Positions 11,702 through 22,849 of a stretch of DNA of 64,000 bases are shown here, piece by piece. Both the position numbers and the translations under genes were made by a program. Position 1 is the stretch's first letter. Every line of letters begins with the position of its first letter. The notes under the pieces were generated by a model that was not told where the DNA came from, ran no database searches, and saw only the letters and a program-made list of their open reading frames with translations. The stretch lies in assembly GCA_039583875.1 (NCBI GenBank), contig CM077158.1:240979447-241043446 (forward strand). Reading direction: 5' to 3'. This DNA is from Platanthera guangdongensis (Eukaryota > Streptophyta > Magnoliopsida > Asparagales > Orchidaceae).

Positions 11702-11870
11702 GAGGGGGAGACTTAAGAGTTATTATACAAGTCGTTTATTCCGCATTTATTTGTTATTATTGTGCGTTTGTTGGTTTAGTCTTACACCGTGAGTCTCGTT
11801 ATTATATATCATTATAGTCCCTATATATTCCCATGTTGTGGAAGAATAAAGTATGCTTTCTCTCGATTCA
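11702..11870 (+). repeat. 3' polypurine tract and LTR of Copia-1
   Basis: GAGGGGGAGA (about 11702-11711) is the polypurine tract. The LTR (11714-11870) then begins TAAGAGTTATTATAC and ends TCTCGATTCA, matching the 5' repeat with scattered substitutions. Confidence 0.8.
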
Positions 11871-11878
11871 ACTAAAAC

Positions 11879-13120
11879 TTGGTGATAACCTGGAAAACCA
11901 AAAACTGGTTTTGATTTCTAATGATCAGGTAGTTCAAGCAACTGACAGATAATTTTTTTATTCAATAAAAATTGAAGCTGTGCGCGGTGGGCAGGATTTG
12001 AACTGAGGACCTAGTACTAATTAACCGAAAGTCTTGCCACTCTGCTAGTAAGAAGTTGTGAAATCTTTGGAGATTTTTATATTTACTTTAATAATATAGA
12101 TGAAATATATTCAAACCCAGGATCAAAAATATATTTTTATAATATTAAATTTGTGTACAGCTTGATATAATTTGTCACCGTATTATAATATATTATAAGC
12201 ATATAAATATATGTGTGACTAAGGCAGGAGTCGGGAAAGAAGTATCCGTCGCCATATCACAAACACTGTATATACATGTGTACATTAACATGTTTTTAGT
12301 GCGTGCATTATAGACGGCTAAAAATGACGTATTAAAGTAGACTTCAACTTGGGCTTTTGGAGAAGAAGAAGTCCGGAGAAGAAGCAACTAATGATTCGGA
12401 GAAGAAGAAGGAGCCGCCGGTGAAGAAGAGCAGCGGCAGAGCCGGAGGAGAAGCAGAGGCTCGGGTCGTCTGTCGCAGAAGAAGCAGAGAGCCGACGGGA
12501 GAAGCAGAACCGTCGACAATGGACGGAAGCAGAGCCGTTCCTCGGGAGAAGCAGCGACAGGGGAGACCATCGTGCTTGATTCAGTAAAAATAGCGGCATG
12601 CACATTACGGTCGAATATTAAAATAAAACTCGGGAAAATATATTATTTTAAGCTTTGCAAGAATTTTATTTATTTATTTATTTATATTAAACCCAGTAAA
12701 AATATATTTTTATATATTAATTTGTGTATTGATATAATTTGTGTATTATAATATAATATAAACATAATATTGTGTATGTATATACATGGATAATTTTATT
12801 TTTTTTATATTTATTATGTAAATATAACACATTACAATATTAAAATAAAACTAAAATATATTATTTTATTTGCAAGAATTTTATTTATTTATTTATATTA
12901 GTAACATAATATTATGTGGGTAAATTTTTTTTTTTATATTTATTATGTAAATATAACGCGGTCCATATGTACAATACACAACTATAGCATGAACATAGAT
13001 ACACACCTATAGGCAGGATACAAGACTACATCTAGTGACGGACTTGGTACACAGCAATCACTAGATATCATCAACCAACATATCCTGACATTCTAAACAT
13101 ATAACTCCTCCCACTTCAAC
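11879..13120. other. AT-rich intergenic DNA with partial duplications
   Basis: No gene is recognised. A block at about 12115-12215 (AAAAATATATTTTTATA, then TTGATATAATTTGT and TATTATAATATA) recurs at about 12700-12770. At 12355-12570 there is a GAAGAAGAAG-rich purine tract whose open frames are low complexity. At 11980-12050 a stretch reads like part of a tRNA on the minus strand (a T-arm-like GATTTGAACT) but does not fold convincingly. Confidence 0.5.
12617..12957 (+). repeat. Tandem AT-rich duplication
   Basis: A unit beginning TATTAAAATAAAACT and ending TTATGTAAATATAAC occurs at about 12617-12833 and again at 12838-12957. The second copy is shorter because it lacks roughly 100 internal bases. 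Both contain (TTTA)n and GCAAGAATTTTATTTATT. Confidence 0.75.
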
Positions 13121-14974
13121 CAACTAACTAAAGAATGATATCATCATGTTCACACTTCTCATCCTTGCACTTCATCCTCTTCTCTTCTATGACCTTTGAG
13201 AATGTTTGCAAATCAAATTGAGGAAACGTCTTTCCATTTACAAGCTTAATCACAGAAAATAATTTTGAATAAAAGCGACAATCGAGAATGAAGAGAACAT
13301 TCAAAGCAAATTCTTTGATAAATTGATCAGTCACATCAAATTAAGATTTTAGATGGAGCAAGAGAAGACCAGAGTTTACCCAAGTCATACACAAAGATAG
13401 GATGAGTAGGCCATCTCTCACACGGATGAAACTAGCCTAGCTCGTCAATCTTGATAGATCAAGTTGTCAGAATAAAGGGCCGAAGTCGACTAGAACTTGT
13501 AGGTAGAGAAGGCGATCTCGGTTTGAGCGGTTGGTGGATGAGGAGGGAAATCCGGGCGACCTAGTGGACGAAGTCGACGAGCGGAGCTGTCAAAAGGGGA
13601 TCGTCCTGGCATGCTCAACAAGGTTTTGAGGTTTGTTGTCAAGATCTACGGGGGAGACGGACCAGAAGGGGCGAACATGATCAGAAATACATCAATGAGT
13701 TTACGTTTAATGAAGGGAACACAATTAGGTTTTGTTCCTCTGTCTTTTTCCTGCTGCTTGTTTCTTCAAATTGGAGATTTTTATTTGGAACCCAAAATTT
13801 ATCAAATAATTTGTTTCCAAATATATTAAATAATTTCTTTTTTAACATTTTGCTCCAATTGATTTTCATTTATGAGAAGAAAATTGTAGATTTTTAATAT
13901 AAGTTTATTTCTTACTTAAGACTTATGCGTCCTTAATTATTTAGAGCTTGCCTTTTCCGTCGTACCTTTTCAAAATTTCCGGATCATTTTTTCGTGGTCT
14001 CACTGGGTGGTCAAACCCGTGAGCCGCAAACAGATAACTAATGCGCAGTAAAATGAAAATATATAATGAAATGACAATAAAATGAACCAACAAATGATGA
14101 TATCATGTATCATCGGTTGCTACGAAGGATATATCAGGTTAGAGTCCATAAGGCCCTATTAATTAAGGCCTTCAAAACAGCCCAAAGCTAAGCACCATTC
14201 AAGGTACTTAGATCACCAAAAGGCCTTAGTTAAATGGTGCCAATCAATAATCTATACCCCAACTAGCATTCCCCTAATTAAGAGACAACAAAACCACAAA
14301 AATAGGACCTAAGATCCCAAATCTAGGATCCCAACCTCAGGGCCTCAATCACCCATATTTAACACTATAATTTAAGATTTTGATATGCATTTACCACCAC
14401 TGCAGTGCCCATAACGGCAGCCCCAATAGCAGCCAACAATATTAATGAACATAACAACTATATCCGACAGCTAGGAGCACAAATGAGTCCACTAAATCAT
14501 AATTACAACAACAACACTCAAGTCTTTATCCCACTATAGCCAAAAAATCAAATGCCAAAAAGCTGGGAACCAAATCTGCATGCTGGAAATGAAAATCAGC
14601 CTTCAAATCAAGGTCCAAACATAATTGTATTTTGTCGGAGTGGCGTTGTTCCCCCTTTATAACATTGTAGGAGAAGTGCGGTTCATTAATTAGCTAGTTA
14701 TAACGAGAATCATAACTCTTCATTATAGGCGTAGACGTCTTTGTAGCCATAGTTTTTCTAGGAGGTGTTCTGGCCCCTATATAGAATTATCGTAGAAACA
14801 TGATTCTTTATTATAGATTTTGGCATAGCCATAGTCATAACTGCAGTTTGTTGTAGGAGGGGCCATATAATAGATATAGTTTTGACCGATGATGTGACTA
14901 TTAAAGAGTAATTAAAAAGATACTTTTATCACATCTATAATGAAAAAAAGACAATGAACTAAACTTTAAAAAGT
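13121..14974. other. Intergenic stretch, no gene recognised
   Basis: A 68-codon minus-strand frame at 13128-13334 (MTDQFIKEFALNVLFILD...) has ordinary composition but no family I recognise; it may be a gene or transposon fragment. The region 13400-13680 has GC-richer, coding-like composition on both strands without a long frame. 14000-14500 shows nothing. A LINE tail fragment lies at 14505-14545. Confidence 0.4.
14505..14545 (-). mobile_element. LINE 3' tail fragment
   Basis: On the minus strand this reads GGCTATAGTGGGATAAAGAC and then GAGTGTTGTTGTTG. It matches the end of the plus-strand LINE at 36180-36221 (CCCACTATAGCTGGATAAAA, GAGTGTTGTTGT). It is a severely truncated second LINE copy in the opposite orientation. 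Confidence 0.6.
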
Positions 14975-15423
14975 TAAGTAAATCGGAGGTGTATATGAAA
15001 ATAACGTTTTATCGTAAAATTTAAATATTAGAGGTAAATGATGCTTTAAACAAGATAAAAAATGGAAAAAAGGTTGTACCAGATGATATATCCATCAAAA
15101 TATGAAAATGTCTAGGAAAAAAGAAATTTTGTGACTTATATATTTCTTCAATAAGATACTGAGGTCAAATAGGATGTCAGAACAATGAAAAAAAGTATTT
15201 TGGTACCTTTGTATAAGTACAAAAGAGATATACACAATTGTGTTAATTACAGAAGAATTAAATTAATGAGTCATACCATGCAACTATGCGAACGAGTAAT
15301 AGAAGAAGAGTAAGACGAGATACTACCATCTCAGAGAATCAATTTGGATTCATGCCCGAGCGGTCGGCCATGGAAGCTATACACATCTTGATGAGACTCA
15401 TTGACCACAATTTATAAAGAAAA
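14975..15423 (+). pseudogene. LINE reverse transcriptase, piece 1
   Basis: The translation contains EVNDALNKIKNGKKVVPDD, then a stop and KCLGKKKF, then ENQFGFMPERSAMEAIHILM and RLIDHN. This is the fingers/palm start of a plant LINE reverse transcriptase, where the usual pattern is NGKAxGPDxI followed by QxGFxPGRSxxEAI. It stops at the GAAAA duplication, where the 2.1-kb solo LTR is inserted. Several internal stops are present. Confidence 0.85.
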
Positions 15424-17532
15424 TGTGACACCTCAAAATTCGTAAAACAAAATATTTTTTTTTTGTCCCGATGATGAGATAAGGCAGTACGAATTTTTTC
15501 TCGAGATTTGTTTGCGCAATTACTGTTTCATTTAGTTTGATTTTGGCTTTATGTCAAGATGTCACTTGATTATTATCATTTGGTGGCTTGGAGGATGATC
15601 TTCTTTTGTTGTTGGCCGGCTGGGCTTGTTGTTGGCCGAGTATATTGCTGGTTTTATTTTTTAAGTGGGCTGCTGCTATCAATTTTAGGCTGGATATAGG
15701 TGTGCTGACAGCTATTTGATTATTTTGACACTTATAATTGGTGTAGTTGGCTGATTTGATTGTTTTGACGCTTGGCCATGCCAAGTGTTAGTCGAATTGA
15801 AGTTTAATGACACTTGGTGACACCTATTTAAGTTAGCTACTTCAATTTGGCTTATTCTTGCCTCTTCACCGCCTATGCTCCTCTTTAAATACCTGGTTGA
15901 TTCCCTCCTCTTCTTCTCCAACTGCTCTACCCCTTTTCTATATTTTGTTGCTGCACCTTGCTGCTGCCACTGCTATTGCTCCCCCTAGCTGCTTCTTTGA
16001 CGCTGCTTTGTTGTACCTCTGCCGCTGATTTTGAGAACTGCTGCTGCTTCTCTCCATTGCCTTCTCTTCTCCAGCTTCTTCCTTGGAGTTCTTGGAAGAA
16101 CCTTGCCGCATCCTTTGCACAACAGGGGTTCGATCGTGCAACAATTTGCTTCCTCCCTCTCCCGCTGTAAGAATGCTGTTTTCTTTTTGCTGATTTATGT
16201 TTTTACAAATTTTTGGGGCTGTCTTTATGCTGATTTTTATGGGCTGTTTAGTGGCTGTTTTCTTACTGTTTTTGGGCCGCATTTTCGCTGGTTTTTCAAC
16301 GACAGTTTGCCGCACAGTTGTGCTGTTTTGGTAGCTGTTTAGAGGTCCTTTTAGCACTGTTTTCCTAAATTTATGAAAGCTTTATTGGACAACATTTTTA
16401 TGAGGACAGATAGTCAATTTGGGGGCTGGTTAGCCCATTTTGAGGCACAAATATGGCTGTCCAGCAAAGTATACGAGCTGAATTTGGTTTTCTAAGGTCA
16501 TTTCAAAGTATTTTGAGTTTTCCGATTTATTATATTTGTCTTTACGACTTTTCATAAATCTCTTATGTGTTATAGGAGACGCAACCCAAATAAAAATGCG
16601 TGCTATTACAGTGGTTTCCGCGGTCAAGAATTAATTGAAGAAGGAATGACGTCTCGGGATAATATGAATAAGGGCAAAACTGCTGTGAGTATTTTATTTC
16701 TTGAATTAAGTTTATTCACGTAATTTCCTATTCTTGTTTACCTTTTTAATAAATATTGCCTGTGCATATGAGTTTAATTCATTAGGATATCGCTATGGAA
16801 TAAAATGTGGGCGAGGGAAAAACATAAAAGCGATATATATATATATATATATATATTTATATTTTTTTTCTGAGGGGATCAGTTTTATTCAAAACTCCTG
16901 TTTATACGAAAAGATAAAATTTATTTAAAACTCTGCATAGGGAAATGTGATGACTTCGAATCCAATGATTTAAAGACATCTACTGATGGATTTACCGGTA
17001 GGGGTGAGCATACAAATTACGCCCTTCGGGGGCGGGACCCAATTCAAGTTTGCATCACCGGAGCATTTCTCATTTTATGTAACTAAAATTAAGGAGTAAT
17101 TTAAGGATCAATGTTGAGAATAATCAAATGATTGTTTTATTGTACTGTATGCATATTGTTATCTTCCCTTTGTTTGCATGCATGACTATTCACGAAATAC
17201 TTTTCTCACTTAGTCATAATTTTTATGACTAACCTTTTGTGGACCTATTTTGTTTAGCAACAAGAACCACTCCTAGTACTCGGAAAGGGATCCCGCCGGA
17301 AGAGCTAGCGAAGCTCGAGAAAGGCGCCAAGCCTCGTGTATCAATCACGATTTTGATTTTTTTGTATGGATGAATACTTGTACTCTATTTGTATTCAGAT
17401 GAAAATACATAATGAAGAAAATGCTGGTGTTTATGTTCTTTGTACTGTGTTTCATATGCTGCAACTATTTTATTGAATTACTGTTCGATTTTTGAAATCA
17501 TTTGGGAAGCTTCGGAAATTTGGGTCTTCACA
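15424..17532. mobile_element. Solo LTR of a large-LTR retrotransposon (2.1 kb)
   Basis: Begins TGTGACACCTCAAAATTCG and ends GGGTCTTCACA, with TG...CA termini and inverted ends (TGTGA/TCACA). A perfect 5-bp duplication GAAAA lies at 15419-15423 and 17533-17537. There is no polyprotein coding sequence inside, so it is best read as a solo LTR left by unequal recombination; the TGTGAC...TCACA ends are typical of long-LTR plant Ty3/gypsy elements. It contains a (TA)n microsatellite at 16833-16857 and long pyrimidine-rich sequence at 15900-16170. A TRIM-like element is a less likely alternative. Confidence 0.8.
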
Positions 17533-17537
17533 GAAAA

Positions 17538-17952
17538 CACGATTTACATATGTCGTTTATCAATCTTTAGAAGCCTTATGACATGGTTCTAAGAGGGATC
17601 TTAAGGAGAGTCTTAGAAAATAAATGTGTAAATATTACATACATTGAGATAATCAAAGATATGTATACAAATTCAGTGACGAGAGTGAGGACATTTGGAG
17701 GATTAACACATGAATTCTCTATCAGTGTTGGCTTACATCAATGTTCAACTTTAAACCCTTATCTCTTTACCCTTATCTTAGATGAGCTCACCAGACATAT
17801 CCAACAAGCAATGCCTTGGTGTTTATTGTTTATGGAGGATATTGTTTTGGTTGATAAGACACACGAGGTTGTAAACGCAAAACTTGAAACTTTTGCGAGA
17901 CACGTTAAAAAAGTAGGGTTTTAGGTTGAGCAGGGCGAAGATGGAGTATATG
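17538..17952 (+). pseudogene. LINE reverse transcriptase, piece 2
   Basis: A frame open at 17583-17924 continues directly from piece 1. It contains VLRGILRRVLENKCVNITYI, GGLTHEFSISVGLHQCSTLN, PYLFTLILDELTRHIQ and, at the position of the catalytic F/YADD box, FMEDIVLVDKTHE. The second aspartate of the active site is kept but the alanine-aspartate pair is changed, so activity is lost. It ends near 17950, where KMEYM-like sequence is cut by the 700-bp solo LTR. Confidence 0.88.
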
Positions 17953-18652
17953 TGCATAATCCGTAATTCGTCGAGATCAAAAATACCCAAGGAGATGCCT
18001 ATTCACAAGCCATTCAGCTCAGCAGCCTGACGGCTATTCGCAGATCTCGTCAGGAGGGTATTCGACATTCTCAAGGAAGAAAACAGTGGCAGGTATTTGT
18101 TAAAGGAAGAGTACCCCTTGCAACTCGCCATTATGAGTGAGTAGAGTACCCCTTGCAACTCGCCATTATGGGTGTGTACCCATTGCAACTCTCTAGTATG
18201 AGCGAGCATCCGAAGACCGTCAGAGGGCGAGTTCTCGCGGCATTCGCTATAGGCGAGTATCACCTCTTAGTCATCATGTGGGAGAGGTTGCTCCTTAAGT
18301 CACATAGCATCTATCTTCCAGGGTAGGGTATTCTCGCATGTATACCCCAAAGATTTGCCTATAAATAGGACCCTAGGGGTACTAGGAATGACACGTTGAA
18401 ATCTCCTAAGTTCCATACTCACCATGACCGTGCCTTCTTCGTACCTCGCCCAGCCCTTTTGGTTGTGGAGGGGAAGTTTTTCATAATTTCAGGTATGTGG
18501 CAGGACCTCCCTGCTGAAGTACCTATGGTGTGTTTGTAGGCATCTCTCTTTAGTTTTAGTCATCCGAATTGTGGCGTTCGACACCAGGATCAGTAACCTT
18601 GGGTTACATCTAAGTCCGAACATTTGGAGTTAGGATTTTCCAGACTTCAACA
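17953..18652 (+). mobile_element. Solo LTR, Tat-type Ty3/gypsy (700 bp)
   Basis: Runs from TGCATAATCCG to GACTTCAACA (TG...CA), flanked by ATATG (17948-17952) and ATATT (18653-18657), a 4-of-5 match that fits the rejoined LINE reading frame. It has a TATA box (TATAAATA, 18360-18367) followed by AGGACCCTAGGGGTAC. This is the same layout as the LTRs at about 33885-34302 and 40312-40840. A 37-bp direct repeat (GAGTACCCCTTGCAACTCGC) lies at about 18109-18175. No internal genes, hence a solo LTR. Confidence 0.78.
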
Positions 18653-18694
18653 ATATTGAGCTTAAATTTAGCAGTGCAAAAATGACATGACTTC
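18653..18694 (+). pseudogene. LINE reverse transcriptase, piece 3 (42 bp)
   Basis: This sliver reads GAGCTTAAATTTAGCAGTGC and onward, giving ELKFSSA after the KMEYM of piece 2 and before the VIKLGDQ of piece 4. Both flanks are insertions. It is recognisable only because the target duplications of its neighbours let the LINE be rejoined. Confidence 0.75.
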
Positions 18695-18887
18695 AGTAAA
18701 AAATAAGGAAACCAAACTTATTATTATTTTCTCTTAGAATCAGTACAATACATTGCATATGTCTCCTCTATTTATACACACAAGAGGGAGACCAAAAATT
18801 AGATTCTATGATGTGGGACTAATCCCGAAAAGGAGGAGTCCGCTAATGGCACACCAATCTGTGTTATATGCACAACAAATTCCAACA
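18695..18887 (-). repeat. 3' LTR of Copia-2
   Basis: On the minus strand it runs from TGTTGGAATTTGTTGTGC to TTTTTTACT. The adjoining CTCCCCCCTCAA (18886-18897) is the polypurine tract read in reverse. It matches 35385-35576 and is flanked outside by ACTTC. Confidence 0.88.
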
Positions 18888-18897
18888 CTCCCCCCTC

Positions 18898-20260
18898 AAT
18901 GTGGGCGAAAGATATCCGCTTAAACTCATCTTGTCACACAATATACACAAATCCAGTGAGCTAAGTCCTTTGATTAGACAATCAGCTACTTGTTCTTTTG
19001 TAGTGATATGACCCAACTTTAGTATTCTGATATCTAGCTTTTCTTTAATGAAGAACCTATCGATCTCTATGTGTTTGGTTCTATCATTTTGGATGGGATT
19101 GTTCGCAATGCTAATGGCTGACTTGCTGTCACACCACAATGTCATCTGCTTGCCTTGATCTATCTCGAGTTCACTTAACAATGGCTTTCAACCATAACAA
19201 CTCCCCTACACCTGAGGCCATGACCCTGTATTCTGCCTTAGCAGTAGATCTCGCCACCACAGTTTGCTTCTTGCTTTTCCATGAGAAAAAGTTCCCCCCC
19301 CCCCACAAACATGGAATATCCTGATCTGCATAGCTAACACAGTCAGAATCACAATAGCCTTCTATATTCAGATGTCCATTCTTTCGGAAGATCAGTCCCT
19401 TTCCTGGTGCACTCTTTAAGTATCTTAGAATCTGATACACTGCATCCAGGTGCCCTTCCCTGTGATCGTGTATATAACGGGCTACTACGCTCACGTCAAA
19501 AGATATGTCGGGACGGGTGTGGCTCAAATACATCAGGCGACCTGCAAGCCTCTGATATCTTTCTTTATCAGTTGGATCTCTTGCCTCAGCGTTGAGTTTG
19601 GACTTCTGGTCAAGAAGAGCAACTGTGGGCCTACATCCCAACATGCTCATCTCTTTGAGCAGATCTAGTACATATTTCTGTTGAGATAAAACGATTCCAT
19701 TTGCATCGCGAGCTACTTCTATCTCAAGAAAGTATTTTAGCTGCCCCAAGTCCTTCACTTCAAACTTCTTACCCAATCTCATCTTTTACTGAGAAATTTA
19801 TTCCTCGTCATCGCCCGTAATAATCATATCGTCCAAGTACACAACAAGCATCGTAGTGTGTTAACCATCGCTTTCTTAAACCTGTCAAATCAGGCTCGAG
19901 GAGATATCTTTAGTCCATACAGTGATTTCTTGAGTTTACACACCTTGCCAATCATTTGTTTTGTTTCAAAGCCTGGTGACACCTCCATTTATACTTCTTC
20001 GAGTAGATCCCCATGAAGGAATACATTATTTACGTCGAGATGATGTAGTTTCCATCCCCCATTTGCTGCCAAGGATATGAGTGTCAGTGCCGTGCTCATT
20101 TTTGCGACTGGTGCAAAGGTCTCGTCGTAGTCAATATCGTAAGTCTGACTGTAATCCTTTGCTACTAGTCGAACCTTGTAGCGCTCGATCTGAACTCTGA
20201 GTTTTACTTCACTGTGAACACCCACTTGCACCGAACTGCCTTTTTCCTTGGTGGTAGTGA
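18898..20260 (-). pseudogene. Copia-2 reverse transcriptase and RNase H
   Basis: Minus-strand frames give the reverse transcriptase N-part at 20231-19989 (ERYKVRLVAKDYSQTYDIDY, FAPVAKMSTALTLISLAANG, HHLDVNNVFLHGDL). A degraded middle follows, with YVDD-like sequence near 19840. Then 19782-19171 has KKFEVKDLGQLKYFLEIEVA, QQKYVLDLLKEMSMLG, MYLSHTRPDIS and FSWKSKKQTVVARSTAKAEY. RNase H ends at 18864 with WCDSKSAISIANNPIQNDRT and KHIEIDRFFIKEKL. A C-run at 19292-19301 shifts the frame. The second half is nearly open; the first half is not. Confidence 0.87.
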
Positions 20261-20289
20261 CACAAGGTTTTAGGTTTTGTTCTTCTCTA

Positions 20290-21498
20290 ATGCGTCAAGT
20301 TCCTTTAGCATTGCTGCTTTTCATCGAGGATCCATTTTAGCAACCCGCCAATACTTATGAATAAAAACAATGTCCAAAGATGTAATGAATGCTCCATATG
20401 CAAGGATATATGGGAGTAGTAAACAAATTTGACAATGTCATGTGGAAAGCCATATCGGTCAGGTGAGATTCCCGCATTCTTGCGGGAACTTCGTCTTACC
20501 GGTAAGGGAGTGGGTGTAGAGAGATGAGGGGCTATCTTACCCGGGATATCTGAACTTGTGGTGGATGATGCAGGTGTCTCAAGGATCGGATTAGACAAAG
20601 GCAAGAGACTTGACACATGAGGCAATGTAGACATTATAGTCTCGCACGACTGCCTTCTTCTTGCATACATTCTTAACTACCCCTGAGTCTGTGGGCCATC
20701 ATCAACCGATTCTCTCTCCTCGAGAACCGACACCTCAACTGACTCTGATTCCATTGGCACAAGTGACAATGGGATACTCACTATCCGCCTCTCACCACTA
20801 CAACTATCTTCCCCCTCTTGTCTCATATTTTCTACACCAAGTGGTCCTCCAAGAGGCGAGTCAATTAGAGTGGAGTAATATGACTCAAGATCTCTGAACG
20901 TGACATCCATGCTGACGAATAACTTTCTATCCACCAGACTCCAACATACATATCCATTTTTGGTAGCTGAAAACCCAACAAAAACACACTTCAGGACCCT
21001 TGGATCTAATTTTCCCATGTTTGGTCTTTTATCCTGAACAAAGCACACAAAACCGAAGGTCTTGAGGGGAAGAATATCTTCACTCTTCCTTCGCAGTATC
21101 TCAATCGGAGACTTCTGATCCAATACTTGTGAGGGCATCTGATTGATTTAGTAGGCTGCTGTTAGCACGGCTTGTCCCCACAAATATTCTGACACCTTCA
21201 TCATTATCATCGTACTTCAAGTCAGTTCCAAAAGATGTCTGTTCTTCCGTTCTGCTACTCCATTATGTTCTGGTGTGTATGAACAAGTAATTTGATGATG
21301 GATTCCCTGTGAGGACAAGTATTCTTCAAACACCCGGTTGTTTTTTTTGTCCCGTTGTCAGATCTCAACACCTTTATGACCGCATCGTGTTGAGTTTGAA
21401 CCCCTTTATGGAAGTTCTTGAAGAACAAACACATCACTTTTGTTTTTCATTAAATAGACCCAAGTTAAATATGAGAAGCAGTCAATGAAAAACACAAA
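20290..21498 (-). pseudogene. Copia-2 integrase C-terminus and linker
   Basis: Minus-strand frames carry the integrase core remnant at 21437-21255 (FFKNFHKGVQTQHDAVIKVL, RSDNG), then FGFVCFVQDKRPNMGKLDPR, KCVFVGFSATKNGYVC and VSMDVTFRDLESYYS at 21138-20677. An acidic/serine-rich linker with SSRKNAGISPDRYGFPHDIV follows at 20670-20305. The coding is cut at 21503 by Copia-3 and would continue beyond 26650. Confidence 0.84.
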
Positions 21499-21503
21499 AT
21501 ATC

Positions 21504-21671
21504 TGTTAGAAAATACTAGGAAAAATGTTGTATTGACTCATATAGGAGTTAGTGTTTAGTCTCACATTGTTTGTATAACTAGATCTTACTCTCTTCTCTC
21601 CTATATATTTGTACTCATACTTGTTTTTCGATATTCAAGAAGTATATACAAGGTTTGGAACTTTTTCTACA
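21504..21671 (+). repeat. 5' LTR of Copia-3
   Basis: TGTTAGAAAATACTAGG through GGAACTTTTTCTACA. It contains CTCCTATATATTTGTAC, a probable TATA region, near 21597-21613. The matching copy is at 26478-26645. Confidence 0.93.
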
Positions 21672-21683
21672 TGGTATCAGAGG
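21672..21683 (+). promoter_or_regulatory. Copia-3 primer binding site
   Basis: TGGTATCAGAGG starts directly after the LTR. Eleven of twelve bases match the usual tRNA-iMet primer site TGGTATCAGAGC. Confidence 0.88.
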
Positions 21684-22464
21684 GATACGGTCCGACCTGT
21701 TCTTTTCTAACCGCCTGCTCCGCCTGCTTACCGGGCGGCTTGTTCTCCTGCTTAGCCGCAGTGTCTTGCGGCCTGCTCCCTTTTCTAACCGCTTCCTGCG
21801 CGATTAAGGTCATTCTAACCGCTTCCTCTGCTCTCTCTCTCTCTCTCTCGTGGCTTCCACCTCTTCTTCTCTTTCTCCTCCCTTTTATAACTTTTCTAAC
21901 AGGTGGGGCCTACCCTCCCTTGTTTCCTCTGTCCGCGCGGTTTCATCCCGGCTAACCGCTTCCCCTCTACTCTGTGCGGGCTCCCTGTCTACCCACCGAG
22001 ATCTTCCATTCTCACTGCTCTCCACCCTTCTCGCCGTGACTTCTCTTAGTCGCTACTCGCTGCGGTTTCCTTGTCTACCCGCTAAGTTCCTGTTCTTCTG
22101 GCCTCTTCTGCCTTCTGACCGCTGCCGCTAGGTCTTCTCTCCTTCCGGCTACTTCCCGCTCCGGCCTCTGTCTTCCCGCCGCGACTAGGCACTTCCTGCG
22201 GCTAGATCTTGTTTTTGATCTTGGTGCGGCCTGCCTCTAACCGCCCGGTCGAGTGCCTGTTCGCCGGCCTCTGCCTTTTTTCCCCGGTTGCTGCCCGCCC
22301 AGGTGTCTTGCCATCTCGACTTGGCTGTTCGCGCGGTCTGTCTGCGGCTTCTCGTTTACGCCGCTATTCGTGTTGCGGTCTGTTCCTTGCAAGATGATCA
22401 GCTGTCCTCCGGGCTCTGTGGTGTCTATTTTCGATGGTGGTACCTCCTGCCTTGCTCATAGCTC
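21684..22464 (+). other. Copia-3 leader, pyrimidine-rich; gag absent
   Basis: About 780 bases between primer site and protease are rich in C and T, with repeated CTAACCGCTTCC-type phrases and a (CT)n run at 21827-21848. No Gag motif (N-terminal copia motif or CCHC knuckle) occurs in any frame. A short frame from 22394 (MISCPPGSVVSIFDGGTSC) runs to a stop immediately before the protease, so gag appears to have been deleted. Confidence 0.7.
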
Positions 22465-22840
22465 ATCCTGAATTTTGGATTCCGGGGTCTCTCACCACGT
22501 TACATCACGGAAACCACCACAATATTTTAACTCATTGCATCTCAAGTTCATTACTGTTGCTAGTGGGGAGACAATTCCTGTTTCTTGCGCAACAGATATT
22601 CTCCTCACTCCCTCCATTACTCTTCGTTCTACCCTTCATGTTCCGATCTCTCCTTTCAACCTTCTCTGTGTTGGTCGACTCACCACTTACCTCGATTGTG
22701 ATGTTATTTTTTCTTCTAACTTGTGTGTTGTGCAGGATCGCAAGACAAACTATCATTGGAAAAGGGCATCTATCGAATGGTCTCTATATCCTTGACCCCT
22801 CTCCCCCAACGGTGTTGTCCTCTATTAGCTCTGTTGATTG
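22465..22840 (+). pseudogene. Copia-3 protease
   Basis: Contains ILDSGVSHHVTSRKP (active-site D-S-G, usual alanine replaced by valine), TVASGETIPVSCATDILLT and STLHVPISPFNLLCVGRLT, the standard copia aspartic-protease layout. A stop at 22471, just upstream of the D-S-G motif, and a stop at 22796 break the frame. The GAG-pre-integrase region that follows is eroded. Confidence 0.82.
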
Positions 22841-22849
22841 ACATCGATG

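Larger units (their letters stand above)
6912..11878 (+). mobile_element. Copia-1: degenerate Ty1/copia retrotransposon
   Basis: Short related terminal repeats (about 6920-7076 and 11714-11870) enclose copia domains in the order gag, protease, integrase, reverse transcriptase, RNase H. A primer site resembling the tRNA-iMet complement (TGGTTTCAGAGC, 7080-7091) follows the left repeat, and a purine tract TGAGGGGGAG precedes the right one. AAAAC occurs at 6912-6916 and 11874-11878, but using it as the target duplication places ACT inside both repeat ends, so the exact boundary is uncertain by about 3 bases. Many stops and frameshifts show it is inactive. Confidence 0.87.

Noticed and set aside
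11980..12055. Possible tRNA gene on the minus strand
   Set aside because: Only the T-arm-like part is convincing; no acceptor stem pairing or normal anticodon arm could be drawn.
12357..12587. Glutamate/lysine-rich 76-codon frame
   Set aside because: Low-complexity purine tract (GAAGAAG...). No domain, and similar tracts occur in the 36228-37137 transposon.
13128..13334. 68-codon minus-strand frame
   Set aside because: Composition is gene-like but it has no recognisable family, no promoter and no continuation. Noted only as unassigned.
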